A stretch of 64,000 nucleotides of DNA from assembly GCA_963921825.1 (NCBI GenBank), contig OY997596.1, positions 12,963,001 through 13,027,000 on the forward strand, given 5' to 3'. Under the pieces are notes generated by a model. That model did not search any database. It saw only the letters and a list, made by a program, of their open reading frames with translations, and was not told the DNA's origin. A program made the translations under genes and the position numbers. This document shows, piece after piece, positions 22,523-32,354 of this stretch (its first letter is position 1; the number at the start of each line of letters is the position of its first letter). The DNA comes from Erodium maritimum (Eukaryota; Streptophyta; Magnoliopsida; Geraniales; Geraniaceae).

Positions 22523-22892
22523 TTATAAATATCACATAATAAATATAAAATTCTTAATAGAGAAAAGACTAGTACCCTGATTAAGGGGTTGGGGGATCAG
22601 GTTTTTCAATCCCCGAATGGAGTCCGGGGTCTATTTGGTGGGCCACATCCTTTAGGGTGATCGTCTATGCCCATCTGCTAGTCAGGACAACCATCCTCAC
22701 CGGTTTTTAGCTTCGTGGCATTGCGTTGAAGCACGTATCTTTGGTCTATCTCGAGTTCTACACTGGGTTGTAGAAAGTTTACATTCTTATCCATGTGCGT
22801 CAGATCACTTTCCCGTTTTTAGAGAGTGAGATTCCGATATTTTCATTGGATTTTTTTGGGTTGTACCCCTAGACTTTATTTGGTTTTGTTCG
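22523..22892. other. Unassigned DNA between the MULE and a reversed solo LTR
   Basis: The stretch begins with the second TTATAAATA duplication and ends with GTTCG, the target duplication of the next element. No open frame or family is recognised. It presumably continues at 27,617. Confidence 0.3.
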
Positions 22893-24705
22893 TGTCACGC
22901 CCCAAATCCGGTTTTGACCGGACTCGAGACGTGAACTAAGTAAAAATACTTAAAACAAACTTTAACGAAATAAGTCTCCAAACATAATTCCAAAACCAAC
23001 AACAATTCCGGTAACGCGAGTCAAAGCTCGAAAATAAAATAATAAAGAGTTTAAACAAAAGGAAGTACGCCTTTATAAGATCCCAAAACTAAGGACTCTC
23101 GCCAGGCTCCCCAGCTCCGAGGCGTCCTCTAAACCAACTCACGATCGAAACCTGTAAAACAGTAATGAAGGGGGTGAGCTTTCGCTCAGTAGAAAAAAGT
23201 AGTTAAGGCGATGAGCTATCCGCTCACCACCACGAGTAACCGTTCAATTAGGCCATACTAGTAAGCACAGTAACTATGAACCAATTAAACACGTAACCCA
23301 AGATAACGCTTGACCTTCACTCGGGTGTAACCCGTAAATCAACCTCGACACTGAACCGAACTCATACCCCTTTTCTCAACTATGCCCTTAACCACTATCA
23401 CCCAATCAAGTCTCATTGGACAACGATCATGGTTATCTCACAACCGACCATACGTGCGAACTCGCACGACAATACACTAAACTCAGGTAAATCTGTATTT
23501 CAAGTCACAGCAGATCACATAGCATGCATAAGAAGTCACATCAGTAGCACATATCAACGCATAGAGTATTATCATAAACAATCACTGCCACCCATGGTAT
23601 TCCAGAGCAGTGCGCCGGCTCATCAACAGCTCGACTTATCACGTCGTCCGAACTCACATCGGCCTGGACATCTTCCTGGAACACGGCTCCTCGGGGTAAC
23701 TCAAAATATAGCGGACCAGAATCCTCCGTCGGTCGGGTATATCTTCCCGGAACACACAACATCGGTGTACAACTCACATCACACATACCATCCCGGGGTA
23801 CGGTATAAACATTACTCTGAAATACCCTCCTCGGCTCTAGATCCCATGTACCGTAATCGCACATGCAGCACATGTATCGCACCGGAACCAAATCCTCGTC
23901 TTAGATATCCTATACCGGAATCCTCCACGGCATATACATCATACCGGAAGCCTCGATCTAGATATCTATATCGGAACCACCATCGATATAGATATCGAAC
24001 CGGAACACACCGCCTCAGAACATATCGTGACGGACTGGCACAACATCCGCCACGATATCGAACCGGAATAACATCATCAAATATCTCATACCAAACGCAT
24101 CATCGGTCTAGATATCCTATACCGGAATCCTCCGTCGGCATAGGCATCCTACCGGAACACACGGTATATCATTACCAAACAAACTTACAGAAACACATCA
24201 CATCGGTCTATCAATCACCCGATCATATCACAAGACAGTAGCTCACGTCATACAAAACATAGCATACCAGGCACATCATACCAACATATCATACCGAGCC
24301 TATCATATCACGATCCTTGATTCAACAGCGGATATACCACATATCAAGTATTACCAGTCACCAATCACAACAACACAGTCAACACGCAATCCAACGGGCC
24401 CAACCAGGGACCCACATGTGATACTACAACACAACAATTCCCAAACCTACGGGCACGACATGGCCCGCAAGTTATCCCTCATTTTACGCGGCTACACTCG
24501 TTCCTCACATCCTACATGCAATTCTACGATTATATCATTTGTCTGTAACTTATATGCATACTAATAACTTTCCGCAATTAAACCGGTATTCGCTACTTTT
24601 CCCTACCTCAATCGCTATCCAAACACTTAGTTAACGCGAGTCGCCTAGTAACCTCCTCCGCTGGGCTCGGAAACAACGTCTAAGATCACAAAGCAATACG
24701 AGAAT

Positions 24706-24971
24706 TGTTAGGACCTTTGATAAGGGCTAACTGTTACAAGATAGTAAATGGCAGCATTTACTATCATTTATATAGCAACTCTTCATTTTAGCTTTCAATA
24801 AGGGTCTTTGCATATTCCATAGGTTGTGTATGTATATATATAGCCTATGGCAGAAGAAATAAATCATGGAGAGTATTTGGTAGCTAATTAGTTTAGTTAG
24901 ATTACTTAGGTTACCTTCAGTTGTGTGGATGCAAAGAAGGGTTACTAGATCTCAAACCCAGGGACGTAACA
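24706..24971 (+). repeat. 5' LTR of the gag-only element
   Basis: It runs TGTTAGGACC to GACGTAACA, 266 bp. A TATATATATAGCC segment near 24,833-24,845 is a plausible TATA region, which would place the transcript start in the last third of the LTR. Confidence 0.9.
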
Positions 24972-24974
24972 AAT

Positions 24975-24987
24975 TGGTATCAGAGCC
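24975..24987 (+). other. Primer binding site, initiator tRNA-Met
   Basis: TGGTATCAGAGCC lies three bases after the 5' LTR and is complementary to the 3' end of plant initiator tRNA-Met. Confidence 0.92.
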
Positions 24988-24994
24988 TGTTGTG

Positions 24995-25975
24995 ATGGAA
25001 GATCAGAGGAATCTTCGTGAACAATTCGAAGAGTTCGTGATGAAATATGAGGCTGACAAGCTAGCTGATGAAACATGGAAACAAAACATGATGAATCAGC
25101 TTCAACAGATAACCAACTCATTGCTGCCCGGACGAGTCGAGACCAGCGAAGCGAGCCACCAGAACAACCAACAGAGACTCGCTGATGAAGATGTAGAGCA
25201 GCGAAACACAGGGGACCAGGGTACAAGAAACTTACCCCGGTATACCAAGCTAGACTTTCCAAAATACAGTGGAAATGAGGACCTGTTGGTTTGGGTCAGC
25301 CGCTGTGAACATTATTTTGTGCACCAGCGGACAACGGAGGCTGAAAAAGTACCATTGGCATCCTTCCACTTAGAAGGTGATGCTCAACTTTGGTTTCTTA
25401 AATTACAAAGAGATCGTCCTTTTTTATCCTGGCAGGTTTTTAAGTATCAGTGTCATCTACGCTTTGGGACACCCTCTCGAACCAACAAGCTGGGAGAGCT
25501 CTCAAAATTGAGCCAAACAAGCTCCGTTGAAGCTTACCAAAGGGAATTCGAGAAGCTGGCCACCCAAGTAATGCACCTCACCTCCGAACAAGAAACATCA
25601 ATTTTTATTAGTGGACTCAAGGGAGAATTGGCAGTTGACGTCGAGGTGCACCAACCTGTTGATTTGACCGCTGCCATGAGTCTTGCAAGGTTGTTGGAGA
25701 GAAGGCATATGAAAAATGAACTTCCATATTTCCAGAGAGATGGGGGCAGTAGCTCGGAAGCTCCAAGTATTAAAAAGATTTCAAGGGCTGAGATGGCTGA
25801 AAAGTGGGCTAAAGGGCTTTGTTTCTATTGTGATGAACCTTTTATAGCGGGCCACCGGTGTAAGAGATTATTTTGGCTTGAGGTCGAGGAAGGCGTGGAT
25901 AACGGAGACAAGGCATTCAAGGGCGAACGCCGTTTTCAAGGGGAGGGAAATGTTAGGACCTTTGATAAGGGCTAA
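24995..25975 (+). CDS. gag: Gag polyprotein of the gag-only element, intact
   Basis: This 326-residue frame is uninterrupted. ATG 24,995 is chosen because it is the first ATG after the primer site; an upstream in-frame ATG (24,923) lies inside the LTR. Residues 1-75 are acidic and Gln-rich and could form a coiled coil (EEFVMKYEADKLADETWKQN). The Gag core follows with LPRYTKLDFPKYSGNEDLL and LEGDAQLWFLKLQ. A zinc-knuckle-like motif CFYCDEPFIAGHRCKRLF ends the conserved part. That is the CxxCDExFxxGHRCK form common in gypsy Gag proteins, although the knuckle is atypical in spacing. The last residues and stop lie inside the 3' LTR, reading across the polypurine tract. An intact frame in an element without pol suggests the protein is needed for its mobility. 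Confidence 0.88.
   Translation: MEDQRNLREQFEEFVMKYEADKLADETWKQNMMNQLQQITNSLLPGRVETSEASHQNNQQRLADEDVEQRNTGDQGTRNLPRYTKLDFPKYSGNEDLLVWVSRCEHYFVHQRTTEAEKVPLASFHLEGDAQLWFLKLQRDRPFLSWQVFKYQCHLRFGTPSRTNKLGELSKLSQTSSVEAYQREFEKLATQVMHLTSEQETSIFISGLKGELAVDVEVHQPVDLTAAMSLARLLERRHMKNELPYFQRDGGSSSEAPSIKKISRAEMAEKWAKGLCFYCDEPFIAGHRCKRLFWLEVEEGVDNGDKAFKGERRFQGEGNVRTFDKG
25937..25950 (+). other. Polypurine tract of the gag-only element
   Basis: CAAGGGGAGGGAAA directly abuts the TG of the 3' LTR. Confidence 0.8.
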
Positions 25976-26216
25976 CTGTTACAAGATAGTAAATGGCAAC
26001 ATTTACTATCACTTATATAGAAACTCTTCATTTTAGCTTTCAATAAGGGTCTTTGCATATTCCATAGGTTGTGTATGTATATATATAGCCTATGACAGAA
26101 GAAATAAATCATGGAGAGTATTTGGTAGCTAATTAGTTTACTTAGATTACTTAGGTTACCTTAAGTTGTGTGGATGCAAAGAAGGGTTACTAGATCTCAA
26201 ACCCAGGGACGTAACA
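25951..26216 (+). repeat. 3' LTR of the gag-only element
   Basis: It is 266 bp and aligns without gaps to the 5' LTR. The first 25 bases also encode the last Gag codons and stop. Confidence 0.92.
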
Positions 26217-27611
26217 AGAATTAATGCTAGTTCAAGTGTGGTTTAAAGAGAGAAATACCCAAACTAACCCCCAATTGCTCAACTTGTCAAAATGGGCCCG
26301 GAAGGCCCATTTTGCCCGGAATCGGGAAAACGTCCCTCGGGACTCCGAAAATTTCCCTTTTCATCTCTATCAATCCTAATTAAATTTACTCGTTCCATCG
26401 CACTTGCCGGAATCAAATTCCGAGGTCCGAGCGTTCGAAATTCGCAATTAAAGTTTCTAATCGCTTTTCCCGAAATTTCATGAATCCCTTCCATAATTCG
26501 TTCCGGGGTTCATCCAAGACCACCCGCATAAGACACCACCGTTTTCCGGCCGAGTGGGCCCCACGGCCACACGTGGACGTGGGTGGCCAGACCGGGCCGG
26601 TCACGGTTCCAAGTGTGGCCGACCATGGCCGGTCATTCTCCTCCCCGGTGGCTGGATTCCGACGACCGGCCGGAGCTCCGGCAAATCTCCGTTCGCCGGA
26701 AAAATATCTCCTTTCTCCTAACAAGTTCCTAACTAGTTCTAGATTTTCCATAACTCCATTGTTAAGCTCTAAAACTTCAAAATCCACCTCAAACACTCCA
26801 AAGTTTCAAGACCCATGGTGGGTTTCATCAAAACCACAAAAACCCAAATTCAATTTCATCGTCAATCTCCACTTTTCTCCATAACTCATCTAATTAAACA
26901 TTAAGAACCTCCAATCCTTAAGACCCAAGCCTATTTCATGCAATTTCTTCCAAACCCACAACTAGAAAATTAGAAGAAAAAAAAAGGAAGTTAAGTGCTT
27001 GAATACCTTAGAGAATAGGTAGATGATGAAGAAAATGGAAGAAAATGGAGGTTTTGGGTAGAAAACAAGTGAAAGAAGACATTTTTCTCTTCTTCTTCTC
27101 CTTTCTTCTTCTTCAAGCTATGAATTTTTTTTTTCTCTCTCTCTCTCTACTAGCTATGGTCCGAACAGTTGAAGAATGGTGCTGAAAAGTTACCCCATGT
27201 GGTCTTATCCTAAAGGTGGAAATGTCCCTTTCGTCCTTTATCCCCTCTCTCTCTCTTTTGTCCACAAGTGGGGACCAAATGGTCTTTTCTCACCTTTTTC
27301 TTCCCCTCCAAGCTATCATGGACATGTGTCCATGTGGAGTCCACTTCTACTCAAAATATCTCAGCTCAAATTAAATTAATTCGTTGATACTCCTAATTCG
27401 ACATAGTTTGACCCGGGTTTGACTTTTTCGCAAAAGTAGTCATTTGAAAGGAAACGACCCAACTAAGCTAACCGTAATGACGGATAAGATTTTTGGGTCC
27501 CGGAAAGGTCCCGAATGACTCCCAAAGTCATCGGTTGACTTTTCCAAAGAAAAGTCAACTTTCCCCAAAATTCACCGGTTCGACCGGGATCGACCGGGAG
27601 CGATTCTTACA

Positions 27612-28022
27612 GTTCGTACGAGATGTATGTTTTTGGTTTTCCTTAATTAATCGAACTCATACCCCTTTCTAAAAAAACTAATACTCAGAAGGACGAGATA
27701 CTATTTGGCAATAAGCGTCATAGTAGGCAATAAAAAAAGAACAAAAAAAAAGAGAAGGAAACAAAACTCTGGTTCTTCTTCACATTTTTCTTCACATGCT
27801 TCATTGTTCTCTGAGTTTCATACAATACTGAATCCAAAGTATTCACTGTTGGTAACCAGAAACGGTAAAAACTTTTCTAGTTGTTTGACAACCTATGTAC
27901 AAAACCTTTACGATGTTGTTATGTTTGTGCCTCGGGAAGATAAGGATATACCCAAATGGAAGAGACAGTGGACGAGGCTGTTTGTAGTCTTTCAACTCAT
28001 CAAGAAATGAGATACGATGAAG
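27612..28022. other. Unassigned DNA left of the TRIM remnant
   Basis: It starts with the GTTCG duplication. A 101-codon frame at 27,705-28,010 is Lys/Ser-rich with no recognisable domain and lies in AT-rich sequence, so I do not call it a gene. Confidence 0.3.
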
Positions 28023-28252
28023 TGTAAGTCTCACATTGAAAGTGTGTGAACGGATTAAACACTTAGTAAGCATATTGATGCCTCCACTCATTAGTTCGAG
28101 CTTCTGATCTGGATTGGGTGTTCACACGGTACCAGAGCTGGTTCGACACATGCCTTGTTTGTAATCTCTACCTTGTGGTCTCCGGTCCATGTATAGATGT
28201 TCAGTCATGTTATAACCGGTGTGTAGATGTCAACTCCTACACGCGGGGGGTG
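28023..28252 (+). mobile_element. TRIM-like remnant (5' LTR, primer site, polypurine tract)
   Basis: A 104-bp LTR-like unit runs from TGTAAGTCTCACATTG (28,023) to GGGTGTTCACA (28,126). It is followed by a degenerate initiator-Met primer site, GGTACCAGAGCTGG. About 100 bases later comes ACGCGGGGGGTGG, a polypurine tract. The expected 3' LTR is missing. The very short LTR and internal region match terminal-repeat retrotransposons in miniature. Confidence 0.55.
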
Positions 28253-28515
28253 GAATTTGGAGCTAATGAAAATAGTTGTTATTATGGTAACACGTGAGGA
28301 TGTAAACAAATTGTCAAAACTCGTTAAAATTGGGTTGTTCATTCGTTGTGTTCGATATTTTCGACATTTTTTTTCGGATTTGTAGCTTGGTTTTGTATCT
28401 ATCTACAACTTTTTCCATACTATCGGTCTTTGATCAAACGCTTGGATGATCAATATGGACAAATACTTAACCTACATGACATTTTATACTTAACAAGTAA
28501 AAAAACTTAACAAAG
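28253..28515. other. 3' flank of the receptor kinase gene
   Basis: AT-rich sequence between the TRIM remnant and the stop codon of the minus-strand kinase gene. It should hold the gene's 3' untranslated region and polyadenylation signal, but I cannot place the site securely. Confidence 0.35.
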
Positions 28516-30675
28516 TCAATTGGTAGGAGTAGGCATCTTTGAGGGGACACGAGGCAGCTTTTTTGGAGGCTCATCCTTAAGAAACTGCCATGCCTGGTAC
28601 ATAGTAAGCCTACTTTCCCATATCGGGTTCGTGCACAGGAGCCCGATCATCAACAACCTCGTCATTTTCTCTTTATCAAAGGCTCCTTCAAGTTTGGCGT
28701 CTACCGCATTAAGAAGCTTTCTTGTTCCATGCAACTCCCAAACCCAATGAACCAACCCTTTATGGTTACTCTGTCCCTCATTCGGGTACCATGTGGCTCT
28801 TCTTCCGCAAGCTATCTCCAAAACAACCACTCCGAAACTATACACATCCGCTTGCTTACTGGCCTTTCTGGTTACAAAGCACTCGGGAGCCAAATAACCC
28901 ACCGTCCCGGCCAAATCAGTGGTGTACTGCCATTTCTTGTGGCCTACTTGCCTTGCCAGCCCAAAGTCCCCGAGCTTTGCCTCAAAACTCTCGTCCAACA
29001 ATATGTTACTTGACTTTATATCTCTATGCAACACGCATTGCTTCAATCCTTGGTGCAAGTAGGACAGTGCGTCGGCCAAGCCTACAACAATGTTGTACCT
29101 CGCCTCGAACCGCAACAACAACTCCGTACCAAAAATATGAGAATCGAGGCTTCCTTTGGTCACAAACTCGTAAACCAGCAGCAATTTATCTTCCTCGTGG
29201 CACCACCCCAATAGCTCCACCACATTCTTATGACGTACCTGACTGATGATCCTCACTTCTGCAGCGTACTGCTTCTCTTCTTGTTCGGAGCCCTTAGAGA
29301 CCTTGACGGCAACTTTGAGCGTCCCCAACGCTCCTACGTAGACGCTACCGAAGGCTCCCCCGCCAAGCTTCTCTTGCGGATTGAAATCGTTGGTTCCACG
29401 AGCCAATTCGTCGTATGAGTACTTCTTAGGCCCCGTGCAGCTCTCCAGTTCATCGTCCATGGACCACGAATCACTTCCGTATCTGTTACTAGGCCCTGCC
29501 TCGTCCATGTCTCGGTTGCTATCCCCTACCACCTCCTCCATTTCTCCATTCTTCAACTCCGTGAGCTCTCCTTCCTCTTCACGAGGCCTTCCGATAGACG
29601 ATGGCACATCAGTTTCTTGCTGGGCAATGCCGCTGCTATCGTGCTCCGTGACCGTATAAAATTGATCTGTAACATCAACCTGTGTCCCATCCCCTTCCTG
29701 ATCATACTCTGCATTTCCATTCCTTGTCCTTGGAAGAACCAAAAGCCAAACAATGATCCCAATCAAACCCAGAAAAGTCACAATTCCAACGGACAGACCC
29801 ACGACAAATAGTATGTTCACATGATGTGGCCGAGGACTAGGCACAGGGACAGGGACAGGGACAGGGGGCTCGGTGTTGGGCACTAGGATTAGGCTTGAAT
29901 TGAAAGACCACAACTTTAAGGTATGCAACTCAGACACAATTCCTGTTGCACCTGCGAATCCGAAAGCGACCTTCTCCGGTAAGAAACTCGCCAAATCTAC
30001 TTGGTAATCAAGATACTGTCGGAATTTGGTGTCGCTGTCGTTACAGTACCCGGTGAAGGCAACACTGAGATTATGTGAAACAGAGTCGTAACTGATCCAA
30101 ACCTCGTTCTCTCTGCCTTGCAAGACACTGTTACACCAAGGCACATGAGTACTAGACTGGAGCGAGTTTATGTCAATGCCGACATGTTCGTAGCTTGGGT
30201 CGAACGAGTTGGGAAATGTATCGAACTCCACGGCGAGGAAGCGAAACGGGTCTGAGTTGAGTATCTGGTCTGCTCTCAAGATCCCCATGCCACCTCCTTT
30301 TGCTTCGTCGATGTTGGGTAGAGCCGCCGGGTCTGCCAGGAAGAATGCCAGTCCGTCAGCGTGATGCGTGTCGTTGAGGGAGTTGATGGTGAATGAGAAG
30401 TGGGTGCTCAAGTCTGCTGCTTCGCCGGAGGCCGAGTCCCAGAGGGGCAGCAATGACGAGTACATGGCTCGGCCGCTGCTGTTCAGAGGGCTCTTGTCTA
30501 TGCTGTTCGTCGTCAGCTCCACGTGCCCGTCGTTTGACGATATGTATGCGTCTCCTTGAAGAAGTATATCTCCTCCATGATCATGGAACGAGGAAAAGTT
30601 GAAGTACAATGAGGTCGCGCAAGGCATGTTTATGATCAAAACAGAGAGAATCGCGAAACACCAGTGAGAAACCAT
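28516..30675 (-). CDS. L-type lectin-domain receptor-like kinase, intact
   Basis: A single-exon gene of 719 residues, as usual for plant L-type lectin receptor kinases. It sits at the plasma membrane and is expected to couple an outside signal to Ser/Thr phosphorylation. Residues 1-22 form a signal peptide. Residues 23-265 are a legume-lectin fold with DGLAFFLAD, VEFDTFPNSFDP and HVGIDINS. A Pro-Val repeat (269-281) precedes the membrane helix (287-313). The juxtamembrane region 314-416 is long and acidic. The kinase domain (about 430-706) has the loop GGGAFGSV (438-445), Lys458, Glu473, HRD 550-552, DFG 570-572 and APE 596-598, so it should be an active RD kinase. By eye it is closest to the LecRK-IX group. 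A TATA-like CTTATAAATT lies about 45 bases upstream. The gene is an island among transposons. Confidence 0.95.
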   Translation of the reverse strand: MVSHWCFAILSVLIINMPCATSLYFNFSSFHDHGGDILLQGDAYISSNDGHVELTTNSIDKSPLNSSGRAMYSSLLPLWDSASGEAADLSTHFSFTINSLNDTHHADGLAFFLADPAALPNIDEAKGGGMGILRADQILNSDPFRFLAVEFDTFPNSFDPSYEHVGIDINSLQSSTHVPWCNSVLQGRENEVWISYDSVSHNLSVAFTGYCNDSDTKFRQYLDYQVDLASFLPEKVAFGFAGATGIVSELHTLKLWSFNSSLILVPNTEPPVPVPVPVPSPRPHHVNILFVVGLSVGIVTFLGLIGIIVWLLVLPRTRNGNAEYDQEGDGTQVDVTDQFYTVTEHDSSGIAQQETDVPSSIGRPREEEGELTELKNGEMEEVVGDSNRDMDEAGPSNRYGSDSWSMDDELESCTGPKKYSYDELARGTNDFNPQEKLGGGAFGSVYVGALGTLKVAVKVSKGSEQEEKQYAAEVRIISQVRHKNVVELLGWCHEEDKLLLVYEFVTKGSLDSHIFGTELLLRFEARYNIVVGLADALSYLHQGLKQCVLHRDIKSSNILLDESFEAKLGDFGLARQVGHKKWQYTTDLAGTVGYLAPECFVTRKASKQADVYSFGVVVLEIACGRRATWYPNEGQSNHKGLVHWVWELHGTRKLLNAVDAKLEGAFDKEKMTRLLMIGLLCTNPIWESRLTMYQAWQFLKDEPPKKLPRVPSKMPTPTN

Positions 30676-30715
30676 CGCTTAGAGTGTTTGAATGTGTAAG
30701 CTCGGTATGGCTTCG

Positions 30716-30725
30716 AATTTATAAG
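30716..30725 (-). promoter_or_regulatory. TATA box of the receptor kinase gene
   Basis: On the minus strand CTTATAAATT lies 41-50 bases before the ATG. This leaves a very short leader of perhaps 10-20 bases if transcription starts about 30 bases downstream of the box. Confidence 0.5.
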
Positions 30726-31338
30726 CCCAAGGTAGCCAAGAGTTGAGAGGGAAATGCTAAACTTTCCGGCGAAGGAGATTACAAAGAGAATAGACGAGGC
30801 CGCAATTACCATGTAAATTCCTTGATGGGATTTGATTCCGACGTTGAGTTCATGGAAGTTGCTAAGTAATTATTGAACAAGAAAATGTTACAAGTGCCAA
30901 CAAACCGCCATATCAGCCGCCCTTCTGATGCTCCAACGAAACAGAAAAGGTTCTCGATCTCTCATTTTGTTTTGTTTTGATGATTTGTGGAACCAGGCCA
31001 GGACTATGAACCCACCATGGCTGTTAAAGCAACCACACTAAGAGAATCATGTCCCGGATCAAGGATCGCGAATCGCGATTTAGTAGGTCGCAATTTATAT
31101 ATTGTGGTGTATTGATTCGTGAACCACAAATCACTAAATTACGATTTGGTACGCGAACCGCGATTTGTGAGTCGCTGGTTCACGAATTGTGATTCGCGGC
31201 CGACTTATCACCGTGTGACATGTGGCACAGGCAGAGAAAATAAATTCTGACTGTTGCCAACGGTCTGAAACCAACGATAACTTTTTTTAATTAAATTCAA
31301 TACATAATTAATACAAAAAAATATTTTTTTTCCTTCAC
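30726..31338. other. Promoter side of the kinase gene and a repeat-rich block
   Basis: The first ~300 bases are the upstream region of the minus-strand kinase gene. At about 31,060-31,200 motifs such as CGCGATTT, AATCGCGATT, GTGAACCAC and GATTTGTGA recur in both orientations. They resemble subterminal repeats of a DNA transposon, but no TIR was found. Confidence 0.4.
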
Positions 31339-31346
31339 CTATAAAT
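31339..31346 (+). promoter_or_regulatory. TATA box of the decayed MYB/trihelix-like gene
   Basis: ATAAATAC within CCTATAAATACCC is followed by a pyrimidine-rich leader (CATTCTCCTATTC...) and, about 100 bases on, the first recognisable codons of the pseudogene. Confidence 0.45.
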
Positions 31347-32354
31347 ACCCATTCTCCTATTCATCAAACTCACAACTTTTTCTCAACCTTCTCTCTCAAA
31401 TTTTCCACTTCCTCTCCAAAAAAAATCGATAAAAAATTCTGACACTTCGACTCAACCACCGTCCTCACCGGGCAACCAAGACTACACGTCGGACGCACCA
31501 GATGATCAGGTCAACACATCTCTTGCAGGCGGCTTTCAAGAGATGTTGAACACATTGGGGAACTCTCCGCCTTTCAACCTAGTTGCCGGTTCTTGAGACC
31601 CTGCCGCTTTTAGTGCATTCATGCAACAACATTGAAACTCAGATACATTCCAACAACATCGTCTTTAATTCTATTAATTATTTTTTTTAAATTAAATTAT
31701 GTTTTCAAGTGCATTCCATAAATATATTATTATTATTTATGATGTTAAATGCATTCCAATTCATGTATGTTCCAACCACAATCCAACCCATGTACATTTC
31801 GACCAGCACCCAACTCTGGGATATTCCGACCATCGCCTTTCAACCCCCCGCCTTAAACCCATATATCAACTACTACAACTATCCCGGGGCCACCCAATAC
31901 CATCTACAACACGTCCCCGGTAGTAGCGGCACCCGGATGTAGTCTACGTCGTCCTCTATCGGCCCGAAACAACGAACGAAGCCAACAGTAGATAGAAGGA
32001 CGAAATGACTCCCAAAGGTGGATAAGCTCATGATCAGTATCTGGTTGCACACAACCAAAGACGCCATTAAGGGAAACTCCCAAGATAGAAGCACGTTTTG
32101 GGGCACAATTTCCAAACTATTTTGGAAAGAGGGGAAATTCGACCCTATAGATTTTACATAGCAAGCCATCAAGAGCCATTGGAACAAGCAGGCGCCTAGA
32201 GTGTGGAGGTACATCACCATCCTACGGTGCGAGAAGGAGGTAGAGCACATCGGATGGGACGACGAAAGGTACAAAGAGACGACCAGAAACATTTACTAAA
32301 ACACGGCGAAGGAACACGAGCCGAAATATTTCAATCTCCACCATTGGATCGAGC

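Larger units (their letters stand above)
24706..26216 (+). mobile_element. Small gag-only LTR retrotransposon (TR-GAG type)
   Basis: Two 266-bp LTRs (24,706-24,971 and 25,951-26,216), differing at only about six positions by eye, enclose a primer site, a gag gene and a polypurine tract. The element is 1,511 bp and has the duplication AGAAT on both sides (24,701-24,705 and 26,217-26,221). There is no pol, and no space for one, so it depends on proteins of another element. This is the layout of terminal-repeat retrotransposons with a GAG domain described in plants. The similar LTRs suggest it is younger than the solo LTR it sits in. Confidence 0.92.
22893..27611 (-). mobile_element. Solo LTR, reversed, same subfamily as 472-14,915, with nested gag element
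   Basis: On the plus strand it runs TGTCACGCCCCAAATCC to GGGAGCGATTCTTACA, flanked by GTTCG (22,888-22,892 and 27,612-27,616). The 1,511-bp gag-only element at 24,706-26,216 is inserted in it; without that insert and its duplication it is about 3.2 kb. It shares the CCGGTAT/TATACCG block (about 23,590-24,170) and a unique block at 26,276-26,500 with the LTRs at 472 and 11,903. The GNRA hairpin is at 23,175-23,188. No primer site or coding domain of its own remains. Confidence 0.9.

Noticed and set aside
23429..24241. 270-codon plus-strand frame rich in Tyr, Arg, His and Pro
   Set aside because: It covers the CCGGTAT/TATACCG repeat block of a reversed LTR; the equivalent region in other LTRs is not conserved as protein.
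27705..28010. 101-codon frame upstream of the TRIM remnant
   Set aside because: Lys/Ser-rich, AT-rich DNA, with no domain, no TATA box and no supporting context.
28520..30602. Plus-strand frames of 60-174 codons across the receptor kinase
   Set aside because: They are antisense shadows of a clear 719-residue minus-strand gene.
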